From Deltaproteobacteria bacterium (GTDB lineage Bacteria; Desulfobacterota_C; Deferrisomatia; Deferrisomatales; JACRMM01): 8,898 nt of DNA. Under the pieces are notes generated by a model. That model saw nothing but the letters and a program-made list of their open reading frames with translations, did not search any database and was not told the origin of the DNA. A program made the position numbers and the translations under genes. The stretch lies in contig JACRCS010000508.1 of assembly GCA_016218905.1 (NCBI GenBank), positions 1 to 8,898 on the forward strand. Direction: 5' to 3'. This document shows, one piece after another, positions 1 through 6,361 of this stretch. Position 1 is the stretch's first letter. Every line of letters starts with the position of its first letter.

Positions 1-1808
1 AAGAGGAGCTCCGCACCTACCGCGGCGCGTCCGGGCGACTGCCCCCGGCGGTGCTCCGGGACGCCAAGGAGTGGGGCTTCACCGACCCGCGCCTCGGGCA
101 GCTCCGCGATGTGCCCGAGGCGGAGGTCCGCCGCTGGCGGAGGGACGACGGCACCCGTGCGGTCTTCAAGCGCGTGGACACGTGCGGGGCCGAGGTCCGG
201 GCGAAGACGCCGTACCTGTACTCGACGTATGAGTCCGAGTGCGAGGCCGAGCCCACCGGCCGCAAGAAGATCATGATCCTGGGAGGCGGGCCGAACCGGA
301 TCGGACAAGGGATCGAGTTCGACTACTGCTGCGTGCACGGGGTCTTCGCGCTGGCGGAAGACGGGTACGAGACCATCATGGTCAACTGTAACCCCGAGAC
401 GGTCTCGACCGACTACGACACCTCGGACCGGCTCTACTTCGAGCCCCTCACGCTCGAGCACGTGCTCAACATCGTCGAGAAGGAGAAGCCCCACGGCGTC
501 ATCGTCCAGTTCGGCGGACAGACACCGCTCAACCTGACGAAGGCGCTCGAGGCCGCCGGCGTACCCATCATCGGCACCGCACCGGATTCGATCGATGTCG
601 CGGAGGATCGGGAGCGCTTCCAGAAGCTGCTCCGTGAGCTGGGGCTCCGGCAGCCCGAGAACGGGATCGCGCGGAGCCTCGCCGAGGCGGAAGCCGTCGC
701 GGCTTCGATCGGGTACCCCGTGCTGGTCCGACCCTCCTACGTTCTGGGCGGCCGAGCGATGGAGATCGTGCAGGACGAGAAGAGCCTGCGTACCTACATG
801 ACGAACGCGATCCAGGCGAGCCCCGAGCGTCCCATCCTGATCGACAAGTTCCTGAACGACGCGATCGAGGTGGACGTGGACGCCGTCGCGGACGGGAAAC
901 GGGTGGTGATCGGCGGGATCATGGAGCACATCGAGGAGGCGGGGATCCACTCGGGGGACTCGGCGTGCAGCCTGCCGCCCTACAGCCTCGGAAGAGAGGT
1001 GCTCGACGAGATCCGGCGTCACACGACCGCGCTCGCGCTGGGACTCAAGGTCGTCGGTCTCATGAACGTCCAGTTCGCGGTCCAGGACGAGGTCATCTAC
1101 GTCCTCGAGGTCAATCCCCGGGCCAGCCGCACCGTCCCCTTTGTCTCGAAGGCCACGGGAATCCCCCTGGCGAAGATCGCCGCCCGCGTGATGTCGGGCC
1201 GCACCCTGGAGGAGATCGGGTTCACGGAGGAGGTCGTGCCGCGGTACATCTGCGTCAAGGAGGCGGTCTTCCCGTTCGTCAAGTTCCCGGGGGTAGACAC
1301 GATCCTCTCACCGGAGATGAAGAGCACCGGCGAGGTCATGGGAATCGACGAGGACTTCGGCAGCGCCTTCGCGAAGAGCCAGATCGCCGCGGGCAACCGG
1401 CTGCCGCTCTCCGGGACGGTCTTCCTGTCCGTACGGGACGACGACAAGCCGGCGGCGCTCCAGATCGCGCGAAGGCTCTTGGAGCAGGGCTTCCGGCTCA
1501 TCGCCACTCGCGGTACCGCGGCGTACCTGCAGAACGAGGGCGTACCGGTCCGGCTCGTCAACAAGGTCCAGGATGGGAGACCCCACGTCGTCGACGCGAT
1601 CGTCAACGGCGAAGCGGATCTCCTCATCAACACGACGATGGGCGCGAAGGCGATTGCGGCTTCCTACCACATCCGGCGGGCCGCGCTCGAGTACCGGATC
1701 CCCTACTTCACCACCATCGCAGGGGCTCGCGCGGCGGTCTCGGCGATCCGGAGCCTTCGCCGCTCCGAGCTCGGAGTGAAGTCGCTGCAAGAGTACTATC
1801 GTGTCTAG
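1..1808 (+). CDS. carB: Carbamoyl-phosphate synthase large subunit, C-terminal part (5' end outside window)
   Basis: CarB makes carbamoyl phosphate from bicarbonate, glutamine-derived ammonia and two ATP, feeding pyrimidine and arginine synthesis in the cytoplasm. The frame is open from base 3, so the start lies upstream; about 601 of the family's usual ~1070 residues are visible. In order these are the end of the central oligomerisation domain, the second pre-ATP-grasp fold with [17 protein letters not shown] (about 273-330) and [10 protein letters not shown] (about 510-537), the second ATP-grasp domain (about 600-1210, with [11 protein letters not shown] and [14 protein letters not shown]), and the C-terminal MGS-like allosteric domain (about 1410-1800). 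The allosteric domain keeps [15 protein letters not shown] and [11 protein letters not shown], the phosphate-contact region for nucleotide effectors in E. coli CarB, so UMP-type control is plausible (inference). No truncation or frameshift is seen. The last 8 bases overlap pyrK, consistent with a pyr operon. Confidence 0.97.
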   Translation, partial: EELRTYRGASGRLPPAVLRDAKEWGFTDPRLGQLRDVPEAEVRRWRRDDGTRAVFKRVDTCGAEVRAKTPYLYSTYESECEAEPTGRKKIMILGGGPNRIGQGIEFDYCCVHGVFALAEDGYETIMVNCNPETVSTDYDTSDRLYFEPLTLEHVLNIVEKEKPHGVIVQFGGQTPLNLTKALEAAGVPIIGTAPDSIDVAEDRERFQKLLRELGLRQPENGIARSLAEAEAVAASIGYPVLVRPSYVLGGRAMEIVQDEKSLRTYMTNAIQASPERPILIDKFLNDAIEVDVDAVADGKRVVIGGIMEHIEEAGIHSGDSACSLPPYSLGREVLDEIRRHTTALALGLKVVGLMNVQFAVQDEVIYVLEVNPRASRTVPFVSKATGIPLAKIAARVMSGRTLEEIGFTEEVVPRYICVKEAVFPFVKFPGVDTILSPEMKSTGEVMGIDEDFGSAFAKSQIAAGNRLPLSGTVFLSVRDDDKPAALQIARRLLEQGFRLIATRGTAAYLQNEGVPVRLVNKVQDGRPHVVDAIVNGEADLLINTTMGAKAIAASYHIRRAALEYRIPYFTTIAGARAAVSAIRSLRRSELGVKSLQEYYRV

Positions 1809-2610
1809 CGGGCTCGCCGGGGCGCGCCCAGGGCCCCTGGACGACAGGGCGTGGGTGGTCCAGAGAGAGGCCCTAGGCGGCGAGTACTTCCGCCTGCGCC
1901 TCCGGCCGGCGCGGCCCTTTCGGGCTGAGCCCGGTCAGTTTGTCATGGTGAAGGTGAGCGACGGGATCGATCCGCTCCTGCGGCGGCCCTTCAGCATCCA
2001 CCGGGTTCTCGGCTCCGAGTCCGGAGAGTTCGAGATCCTCTTCCGGGCCGTTGGCTCGGGCACCCGGATGCTCGCCCGGGCGCACGTGGGCGACCGGCTC
2101 GACGTGCTGGCGCCCTTGGGAACGGGCTTTCGGCTGGCCGGCGAGCGCCCGCTGCTGGTCGGAGGCGGTGTGGGCGTGGCCCCGCTCCTCTTCCTTTCCG
2201 AGGCGTTCCTGAAGCGGGGCGTTCAGCCCAAGTTGCTCCTGGGCGGCCGCCGCGACCGGGATATCCTTTGTCACGACGACTTCGCGTGCCTCTCGGTTCC
2301 GTTCTCCCTGGCCACCGAAGACGGCTCCCTGGGCGAAGCCGGCCTGGTCACGCGGCTCCTCGAGAGGGAGATCGCTCGGGAAGGAGGCGGGGACACCGTC
2401 TTCGCGTGCGGTCCAACGCCGATGCTCGCCGAGGTCGCCCGGCTCTGCCGCGAGGCGGAGGTGCCCTGCCAGGTCTCGCTGGAGGCGCACATGGCCTGCG
2501 GCGTGGGTGCTTGCCTGGGGTGCGTGGTACCGGGATCGAAGGTAGCCTACCTGCGCGTCTGCAAGGAGGGGCCCGTCTTCGACGCCGACGAGGTGAGCTG
2601 GTCCCTCTGA
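1801..2610 (+). CDS. pyrK: Dihydroorotate dehydrogenase electron transfer subunit PyrK
   Basis: PyrK is the FAD / [2Fe-2S] subunit that passes electrons from the PyrDB flavoprotein to NAD+ during dihydroorotate oxidation. The 269-residue product has the family layout: a ferredoxin-reductase-like FAD domain with RRPFS (residues 61-65), an NAD-binding domain beginning [12 protein letters not shown] (118-129) and containing ACGPTPML (202-209), and a C-terminal iron-sulfur loop. The cluster cysteines C233, C238, C241 and C254 have CX4CX2CX12C spacing, typical of PyrK. A GTG start at 1801 gives an 8-bp overlap with the end of carB and suggests translational coupling. An internal GTG at 1855 is possible but would remove much of the first strand. 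The next gene is convergent, so the usual downstream pyrD is not here. Related sulfide dehydrogenase / NfnA-type subunits share this fold, but the link to carB favours PyrK. Confidence 0.93.
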   Translation: MSSGLAGARPGPLDDRAWVVQREALGGEYFRLRLRPARPFRAEPGQFVMVKVSDGIDPLLRRPFSIHRVLGSESGEFEILFRAVGSGTRMLARAHVGDRLDVLAPLGTGFRLAGERPLLVGGGVGVAPLLFLSEAFLKRGVQPKLLLGGRRDRDILCHDDFACLSVPFSLATEDGSLGEAGLVTRLLEREIAREGGGDTVFACGPTPMLAEVARLCREAEVPCQVSLEAHMACGVGACLGCVVPGSKVAYLRVCKEGPVFDADEVSWSL

Positions 2611-2621
2611 GGCCGAATCGA

Positions 2622-3110
2622 CTACACGCGGCTTCCGCCCAGCACTGCCGTTTCGTGGCGCAGGAGCTCGGCCTTCACGCGGAGCGCCAGGCCGGTCTCC
2701 CAGTCGCCGCTGAAGCCGCCGAGCCCGGTCTTCGCCACCACGCGGTGGCAGGGAATCAGAATCGGCAGCGCGTTTCGGGCGCAGGCCCCTCCCACGGCGC
2801 GCGGGCTCGTGCCGAGCTCCCGCGCGAGCTCCCCGTAGGTGAGCGTCTGCCCGAAGGGGATGCGGAGCAGGGCGTCCCAGACCCGGTGCTGAAAGGGAGT
2901 GGCCTCGGGCCGGCGGAGGGGAAGTTCGAACTCCCGCCGTTCGCATGAGAAGTACTCGCGGAGCTCTCTGAGGGCTCTGTCAAGGATCTCTCGCGGGGGC
3001 GTATCCGGCGGGGACTCCTCGTCAGCGAAGCTGACCCGGATGACGCTTCCCCCGTCCGCGTCGATCTTCAGCAGGCCCACCGGGGAGGGTAAAAGCGCGA
3101 ATTCTGCCAT
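2622..3110 (-). CDS. ogt: Methylated-DNA--protein-cysteine S-methyltransferase (O6-alkylguanine repair)
   Basis: The protein transfers alkyl groups from O6-alkylguanine (and O4-alkylthymine) in DNA to its own cysteine, a one-shot suicide repair. The chosen ATG at 3110 gives 162 residues, normal for a stand-alone Ogt. It begins MAEFALLPSPVG, like the family N-terminus, and has an AAAGGAA ribosome binding site about 8 bases upstream. Visible motifs are the C-terminal domain entry TPFQHRVWDAL (71-81), the TYGELA region (91-96) with the conserved Tyr92, the recognition helix SPRAVGGACARN with arginine finger R104 and hinge N113, and the active site PCHRVV with nucleophile C121. The C-terminus after GGFSG is slightly longer than the common GGYSGG form. 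The frame stays open upstream to 3461, but that stretch runs antisense through the cupin gene and lacks family similarity. It converges on pyrK across 11 bp and diverges from the cupin across 52 bp. Confidence 0.95.
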   Translation of the reverse strand: MAEFALLPSPVGLLKIDADGGSVIRVSFADEESPPDTPPREILDRALRELREYFSCERREFELPLRRPEATPFQHRVWDALLRIPFGQTLTYGELARELGTSPRAVGGACARNALPILIPCHRVVAKTGLGGFSGDWETGLALRVKAELLRHETAVLGGSRV

Positions 3111-3162
3111 CGGGAAGATTCCTTTGCGGGAGGCGTGACCATCCTTCGTCAGGGAGAGGAGC
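3111..3162. promoter_or_regulatory. Divergent intergenic region between ogt and the cupin gene
   Basis: These 52 bp are the only non-coding DNA between two divergent starts, so both transcripts must begin here or inside the neighbouring 5' coding ends. It holds two ribosome binding sites: AAAGGAA (minus strand, about 3118-3124) for ogt, and GGGAGAGGAG (about 3152-3161) just before the cupin ATG. I see no convincing -35/-10 pair or operator palindrome, so the promoter function is inferred from gene layout only. Confidence 0.4.
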
Positions 3163-3489
3163 ATGGAACCAGACGAGAAGCAGGTCCGGCCGATTCGGAT
3201 CAGGGAGCACGTCCAGTACGCGGATGGAGCCATTGTAAGTAAAACCCTCCTCGACCGGAAGACCGGCACGATCACCCTCTTCTCCTTCGACGCGGGGGAG
3301 GGCTTGAGTGAACATACGGCTCCCTTCGACGCCGTCGTCCAGGTGGTCGACGGTAGAGCCCTCGTCACGATTGGCGGCGTCGAGCTCGAAGTCCGAACAG
3401 GGGAGCTCGTCGTGATGCCCGCGGGTGTCCCCCACGCGCTGAGGGCCCCCGAACCTTTCAAGATGATGCTGGTTATGATTCGCTCCTAA
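3163..3489 (+). CDS. Small single-domain cupin protein
   Basis: A 108-residue cupin_2 type beta-barrel; its substrate is unknown. The ATG at 3163 follows a strong AGGGAGAGGAG ribosome binding site. Cupin motif 2 is intact: G80 x5 P86 x G88 x2 H91. Motif 1 is degenerate. GEGLSEH matches G(x5)H, giving H51, but the second histidine position is Ala53, no glutamate stands at the usual position, and the closing G64 is present. Only two classical metal-ligand histidines (H51, H91) therefore remain. The stretch SEHTAPFDA is, as far as I recall, common to a conserved group of small cupins of anaerobes and thermophiles, so this is probably a subfamily trait and not damage. The gene is the first of a two-gene unit with a ferritin-like gene 17 bp downstream, hinting at a redox or metal stress role (inference). 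No signal peptide or membrane segment is seen. Confidence 0.85.
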   Translation: MEPDEKQVRPIRIREHVQYADGAIVSKTLLDRKTGTITLFSFDAGEGLSEHTAPFDAVVQVVDGRALVTIGGVELEVRTGELVVMPAGVPHALRAPEPFKMMLVMIRS

Positions 3490-3495
3490 TCCTTC

Positions 3496-3503
3496 AGGAG
3501 GGG
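3496..3503 (+). promoter_or_regulatory. Strong ribosome binding site of the ferritin-like gene remnant
   Basis: AGGAGGGG lies 3 bases before the ATG at 3507, in the 17-bp gap after the cupin stop. Such a good site in front of a 47-codon reading frame shows that the start of a real gene is preserved here even though the gene body is gone. Confidence 0.6.
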
Positions 3504-3506
3504 GAG

Positions 3507-3650
3507 ATGCCGGAATTCGCGAACGCCTTCTCGGGTCTCGCTCACGACCGGAAACTGACGCGCTCCGAGCTCATCCGGGCCGTTCGCCTGATGGTTTCCG
3601 CCGAGTACGAAGCCGTCCAACTCGAAACCTGGAACTCCGCTTTAGGGTAG
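3507..3650 (+). pseudogene. 5' remnant of a ferritin-like (rubrerythrin / encapsulin-cargo type) diiron protein
   Basis: The reading frame encodes 47 residues. Residues 1-39, MPEFANAFSGLAHDRKLTRS through to YEAVQL, look like the start of a family of small ferritin-like proteins of roughly 90-110 residues (family recalled from memory). In these, helix 1 carries an AEYEA-QLY ligand motif and helix 2 a DEE-VH-GEFL motif. Here E33 would be the first iron ligand. After L39 (about 3623) the similarity stops: eight unrelated codons, ETWNSALG, lead to a TAG that overlaps the last 9 bases of the minus-strand pilW. The second ligand helix is absent in every frame, so the product could not form a diiron site. 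The strong ribosome binding site and the cupin partner imply a once-functional two-gene operon cut by rearrangement, or an assembly chimera. A genuine 47-residue peptide is less likely. Confidence 0.6.
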
Positions 3651-4412
3651 GTTCCGCAGGGCGAGCCGCCCCTCCAGGCAGACCTGGCGGTACCCGCCGT
3701 CGTGGGGCCAGCGAAGATCCGGGTCCGCGGTCTCCGTGATGACTTCGACCTCGATTCTGCGGATCACCGAGTCGAGGCTCGCGCCTGCGGCGACGCGGGA
3801 GCTCGTGGAACGGTCTACGCGTTCGAGCATCTCCGAGCTGCCGTCTCCGTCGAAATCGCCCTCGTAGCGGAAGAGAGGTCTTCCGAGGCGCGGATTGGCG
3901 AGGAGCTGGGCGAGCTCTTCGTTCGTCCCGCCATTGGTCTCCCGATAGAGCGTGTAGTGATCTCCGGAGGCTCGATCCGCGGGGGTCACCCTTCCGTCGC
4001 CGGTCCGGTCCAGCGTGTACCGGTACGTCTCCGCCGACGAAGCGGTGTACGTGCCGGGAATAAAGTCCCAGGGATCCTGGGCTTGCGCTCCGGGAACCCG
4101 CGTGGTGCCCGGGGCCAAAGCGGAGCGGTCGGATCGCAGGTCCGCATTGAAGACGATCTGGTACGGGTGGGCCGAGAGAATCCGCATCTGGCCGCGGTCG
4201 AGATCGACCCCTGCTCCGGCGGAGGAGAGGACCCTGCCAAGCTCCTCGAAGGCGATGCGGCCGTTCTGCCGGGCCTCGGCGAGATCGTCTCCCAGCAAGT
4301 AGTTACGCTGGAACGCGACGAGGATCTGATAGGAGAGCGCCAGCAAGATCCCCGCGAGCGCCGTTGCGACGAGGAGTTCCGGGAGCGAGAAGCCCCGCGA
4401 GCGGTCGCGCAT
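3642..4412 (-). CDS. pilW: PilW-like type IV pilus minor pilin with two EF-hand-like loops
   Basis: A 256-residue minor pilin, expected to sit in the inner membrane and then at the tip of a type IV pilus. The start at 4412 was chosen because it gives the prepilin leader MRDRSRG, with cleavage before F8, followed by FSLPE (Glu at mature position 5) and a hydrophobic helix to about residue 34. The next stretch, NGRIAFEELGRVLSSAGAGVD (50-70), is typical of PilW. Two acidic loops fit EF-hand/dockerin calcium spacing: residues 135-146 (D135, T137, D139, G140, D146) and 186-197 (D186, D188, D190, G191, E194, E197). The C-terminus EGRLALRNLP is a normal PilW ending, so the gene looks complete. The ATG shares its A with the pilV stop (TGATG), indicating translational coupling. 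No terminator is visible after the stop; the following bases belong to the ferritin-like remnant on the other strand. Confidence 0.87.
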   Translation of the reverse strand: MRDRSRGFSLPELLVATALAGILLALSYQILVAFQRNYLLGDDLAEARQNGRIAFEELGRVLSSAGAGVDLDRGQMRILSAHPYQIVFNADLRSDRSALAPGTTRVPGAQAQDPWDFIPGTYTASSAETYRYTLDRTGDGRVTPADRASGDHYTLYRETNGGTNEELAQLLANPRLGRPLFRYEGDFDGDGSSEMLERVDRSTSSRVAAGASLDSVIRRIEVEVITETADPDLRWPHDGGYRQVCLEGRLALRNLP

Positions 4413-4795
4413 CAGTACCGGCCCCGGGCGCTGACCAGCTCGACCGATCCGGAGCTCCCGGAGAGATCCCACCGGACGGTGATCAGGTGCCGGGCGAGGT
4501 CGCCCTCCTCGCCGGGGAGCGTGGGCGCGGAGAGCGGAGTCCATTGGAGCGAAAAGCCGCCTCCCAGGTCCTCACCGCCGGAGCCCAGGGAGGCGGCGTG
4601 AGCGAACGGCAGGGTGGCGATTTCGTCGACCTTCTCTTTCGCGCGGGCGACGGCTTGGCTCCGCGCCGTTGCGCCGTGTCCTGCCCTCGCCGAGGCCGTC
4701 AGGAGAGGCAGGAACGCACCCATCCCGACAGCGAACACGGCGAGCGCAACGAGGACTTCGATCAGGCTGGCCCCCTTCCCGCAGTTCACTCCCAT
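4412..4795 (-). CDS. pilV: PilV-like type IV pilus minor pilin
   Basis: A 127-residue minor pilin. The leader MGVNCGKG is followed by ASLIEV, so the prepilin peptidase site is Gly-Ala with Glu at mature position 5. The +1 residue is Ala where Phe is usual. A hydrophobic helix of about 20 residues follows, then the amphipathic stretch RSQAVARAKEKVDEIATLPF, which is characteristic of PilV/GspI, and a short globular domain ending ITVRWDLSGSSGSVELVSA. The ATG at 4795 lies 10 bases inside the end of fimT and is preceded by a good GGGGAGGA site. The stop overlaps the pilW start by one base. The order fimT-pilV-pilW matches pilus priming operons in many bacteria, which supports the assignment; the GspI role in a type II secretion system is the alternative. 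Confidence 0.85.
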   Translation of the reverse strand: MGVNCGKGASLIEVLVALAVFAVGMGAFLPLLTASARAGHGATARSQAVARAKEKVDEIATLPFAHAASLGSGGEDLGGGFSLQWTPLSAPTLPGEEGDLARHLITVRWDLSGSSGSVELVSARGRY

Positions 4796-5340
4796 CCCGC
4801 TCCTCCCCAGGCGTACGCCTTCGCTCTGCCGGTCGCGCCCACCACGGTCACCTTGCGGTCGCGGTCGTTTCGGACGCCGCAGTCTACGAGCGGCTGAAGG
4901 TAGACGCTTCCCGTGGAGGACTTCCCGTCGGGTGTGAAGATGGCGGTCTCGTTCGCGAAGCTCACTCCGCCGGGCGGCGCGCCCGGATCGGAGCTCGACA
5001 GCCCGATGCCCGAAGAGAGGTCGGCGAGGTCCACGGTCTTCACGATCTCGTCGTGTGGGGTGATCTGGTGATCGTTGGCAGGGTGCGCGGGGTGCGTGTC
5101 GATGGCGAGGCGGTAGCGCTGCGACCCGGCACCGTCAAACGACAGGAGGACGTCGAGTCCTCGCTCGATGGAGAGGGTGCGGGCGAGCCGCAGGTCGCCG
5201 AGCACCTGGCGGACTGCAGCGTTTACGCGCAGGACCGGCAGACCGGCGAGGAGGTACGGGACTCCGACCGCCGCGATGATCCCGAGGAGGGCGAGAGCCA
5301 CCACGACCTCGATGAGCGTGAGCCCGCGCTTGCGGCTCAT
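4786..5340 (-). CDS. fimT: FimT/GspH-family prepilin (pseudopilin)
   Basis: A 184-residue minor pilin. The ATG at 5340 is chosen because it yields the six-residue leader MSRKRG before LTLIEVVVALALLGIIAAVG, an almost textbook prepilin helix (Leu at +1, Glu at +5). The frame is open much further upstream, but that extension overlaps the preceding pilin gene and would bury the signal. After the helix, RVNAAVRQVLGDLRLARTLSIERG (about 38-61) is the classic FimT/GspH segment. The C-terminal half contains FTPDGKSSTGSVYLQP and RKVTVVGATGRAKAYAW, matching the family's terminal beta strands. The start codon overlaps the stop of the upstream gene in ATGA, and the 3' end overlaps pilV by 10 bp. It probably belongs to the minor pilin complex that primes pilus assembly. 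GspH of type II secretion is the alternative. Confidence 0.87.
   Translation of the reverse strand: MSRKRGLTLIEVVVALALLGIIAAVGVPYLLAGLPVLRVNAAVRQVLGDLRLARTLSIERGLDVLLSFDGAGSQRYRLAIDTHPAHPANDHQITPHDEIVKTVDLADLSSGIGLSSSDPGAPPGGVSFANETAIFTPDGKSSTGSVYLQPLVDCGVRNDRDRKVTVVGATGRAKAYAWGGAGWE
4801..4808 (-). promoter_or_regulatory. Ribosome binding site of pilV inside fimT
   Basis: On the minus strand GGGGAGGA lies 5 bases before the pilV ATG, within the last codons of fimT. It helps fix the pilV start and allows initiation independent of ribosomes finishing fimT. Confidence 0.55.
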
Positions 5341-6245
5341 TCGACGGTCCAATCCCTGACCTGCTGGTCCGTCCTCCCCGGCCGATAGACCCGAAAGGAC
5401 GCGCGGCAGCTGCTCCGGCCGGCCGTTGCGACGGTAGAGAGGCGATAGGTGTCGGCGTACTGCCCGCTCACGGACCACGTCGCCGTAATGGACGCGGACC
5501 CGAGGGTGATGCCGTCCGCCGTGAAGGCCCGGTCCCATCTCTCGGGGGTACGGGGGGAGTCGAAGTCGCCGGCCAGCGATGCCTTGCCCGAAGCCAAGGC
5601 GGATAGCCACGGGTGGAGTGACAGAACGTACGGTCCCGGGCCGGGGTCGGAGGAGAGCCCGAGGAGGACCTGGCCGGGCTTGCCCACCTCAAAGCGCGTC
5701 CTCGAGCCCGTGACCCTCCACGCCCGTCCCGCGCCGTTCCAGAGCAACCAACCCGCCCAGGTATCGACGGAGGAGGCGAGCGCCCAGCCGTCGTCGACGA
5801 CGGCGAGGCTTCCGCCCTGCCACGTCCCGAGGAAGCCGGAGCGCAAGAGGAGGAACCGACCCTCGGCCGGCGTTCCGCCGCTGACGTGGATCGTCGGGGA
5901 AGGCGAGTCCGTGTGGGAGACGACGGTGAACGACGAGCCGCTCTGGTCTACCAGAGTGAAGCCAGCGTACCGGTTGTCGGACCACGGGAGGCCGGGAGGA
6001 GAGAGACTGGCGACGCGGACTTGATTGATTCCGGAGGGGACGATCTTCCCCCAGCCGCGCGAGGCGTAGGAGCGGGCTTCTTCCAGAGCGGCCTGCGCAA
6101 CGCAGAGGGCCTGGCGGGCATCTCGATCCCGCGCCGAGAGCTGTATCTCCAGCGTCGCGGATTCGATTCCGGCCGTACCCATGACGCTGATCACGGCCAG
6201 GACCATCATGGCCGCGGCGAGCGCGAACCCCCTGCGATTCCCCAT
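5337..6245 (-). CDS. PilX/GspK-like pseudopilin
   Basis: A 302-residue protein with a prepilin-type N-terminus: leader MGNRRG, then FALAAAMMVLAVISVMG (residues 7-23). Mature position 5 is Ala, not Glu. Loss of Glu5 is the hallmark of GspK-type tip pseudopilins and is common in PilX-like proteins. The next segment, LEIQLSARDRDARQALCVAQAALEEARSYASRG (about 32-64), is the helical region typical of PilX N-terminal domains (AxxAAxAxLExA). The remainder (about 65-302) is Trp- and Gly-rich, predicted beta, and I do not recognise it. It is the first gene of a four-gene overlapping unit (ATGA overlap with fimT). Translation starts at an ATG preceded by a run of seven Gs instead of a clear ribosome binding site. 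It probably caps or primes the pilus tip; an exact orthology to PilX is not claimed. Confidence 0.75.
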   Translation of the reverse strand: MGNRRGFALAAAMMVLAVISVMGTAGIESATLEIQLSARDRDARQALCVAQAALEEARSYASRGWGKIVPSGINQVRVASLSPPGLPWSDNRYAGFTLVDQSGSSFTVVSHTDSPSPTIHVSGGTPAEGRFLLLRSGFLGTWQGGSLAVVDDGWALASSVDTWAGWLLWNGAGRAWRVTGSRTRFEVGKPGQVLLGLSSDPGPGPYVLSLHPWLSALASGKASLAGDFDSPRTPERWDRAFTADGITLGSASITATWSVSGQYADTYRLSTVATAGRSSCRASFRVYRPGRTDQQVRDWTVE

Positions 6246-6274
6246 TTCCCCCCCGATCTTTCAAAAGCTGGGCA

Positions 6275-6302
6275 AATCTAGCAAAAAAGGGAGGACGCGC
6301 AA
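6275..6302 (-). promoter_or_regulatory. Possible sigma70-type promoter for the four-gene minor pilin unit
   Basis: On the minus strand TTGCGC (6302-6297) and TAGATT (6280-6275) are separated by 16 bases, a reasonable -35/-10 arrangement. They lie in a locally AT-rich patch of otherwise GC-rich DNA, about 30 bases before the ATG at 6245 and directly after the terminator of the upstream gene. The position makes sense, but the match is imperfect and the promoter rules of this lineage are unknown. Confidence 0.35.
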
Positions 6303-6306
6303 GGGC

Positions 6307-6340
6307 AAAAAGAGACCCGGGCGCCAAGGCGCCCGGGTCT
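6307..6340 (-). terminator. Rho-independent terminator of the Ig-domain protein gene
   Basis: A perfect 13-bp inverted repeat (arms 6313-6325 and 6328-6340, core CCCGGGCGCC/GGCGCCCGGG, only AA between the arms) is followed, reading the minus strand, by CTTTTTG at 6312-6306. The T tract is on the minus-strand side only, so it ends transcripts coming from the gene at 6479-8898 and separates them from the minor pilin unit. Its distance from that gene's stop (about 140 bases) is long; removing the MITE-like element at 6366-6478 would shorten it to under 30. Confidence 0.8.
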
Positions 6341-6361
6341 GAGTGAATGGACTGGTCGGTC

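Noticed and set aside
965..1876. A 303-codon open frame on the + strand inside carB
   Set aside because: It is the +1-shifted shadow of carB in GC-rich DNA, rich in Arg/Gly/Pro with no domain, while the carB frame is an excellent family match.
1873..2946. A long minus-strand frame across pyrK and the end of ogt
   Set aside because: It runs antisense to the clear pyrK motifs and overlaps the true ogt frame. It is a codon-bias artefact of GC-rich coding DNA.
3111..3461. An N-terminal extension of ogt to 3461
   Set aside because: It would overlap the whole cupin gene antisense and matches nothing in alkyltransferases; the ATG at 3110 has a ribosome binding site and gives the usual length.
4413..4544. 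An upstream start for PilW at about 4544
   Set aside because: It would bury the prepilin peptidase site behind 44 Arg/Pro-rich residues that are antisense-like to pilV; the start at 4412 gives a standard leader.
5341..5610. An upstream start for FimT at about 5610
   Set aside because: It would place the prepilin leader about 90 residues inside the protein; the ATG at 5340 gives a correct six-residue leader and an ATGA overlap.
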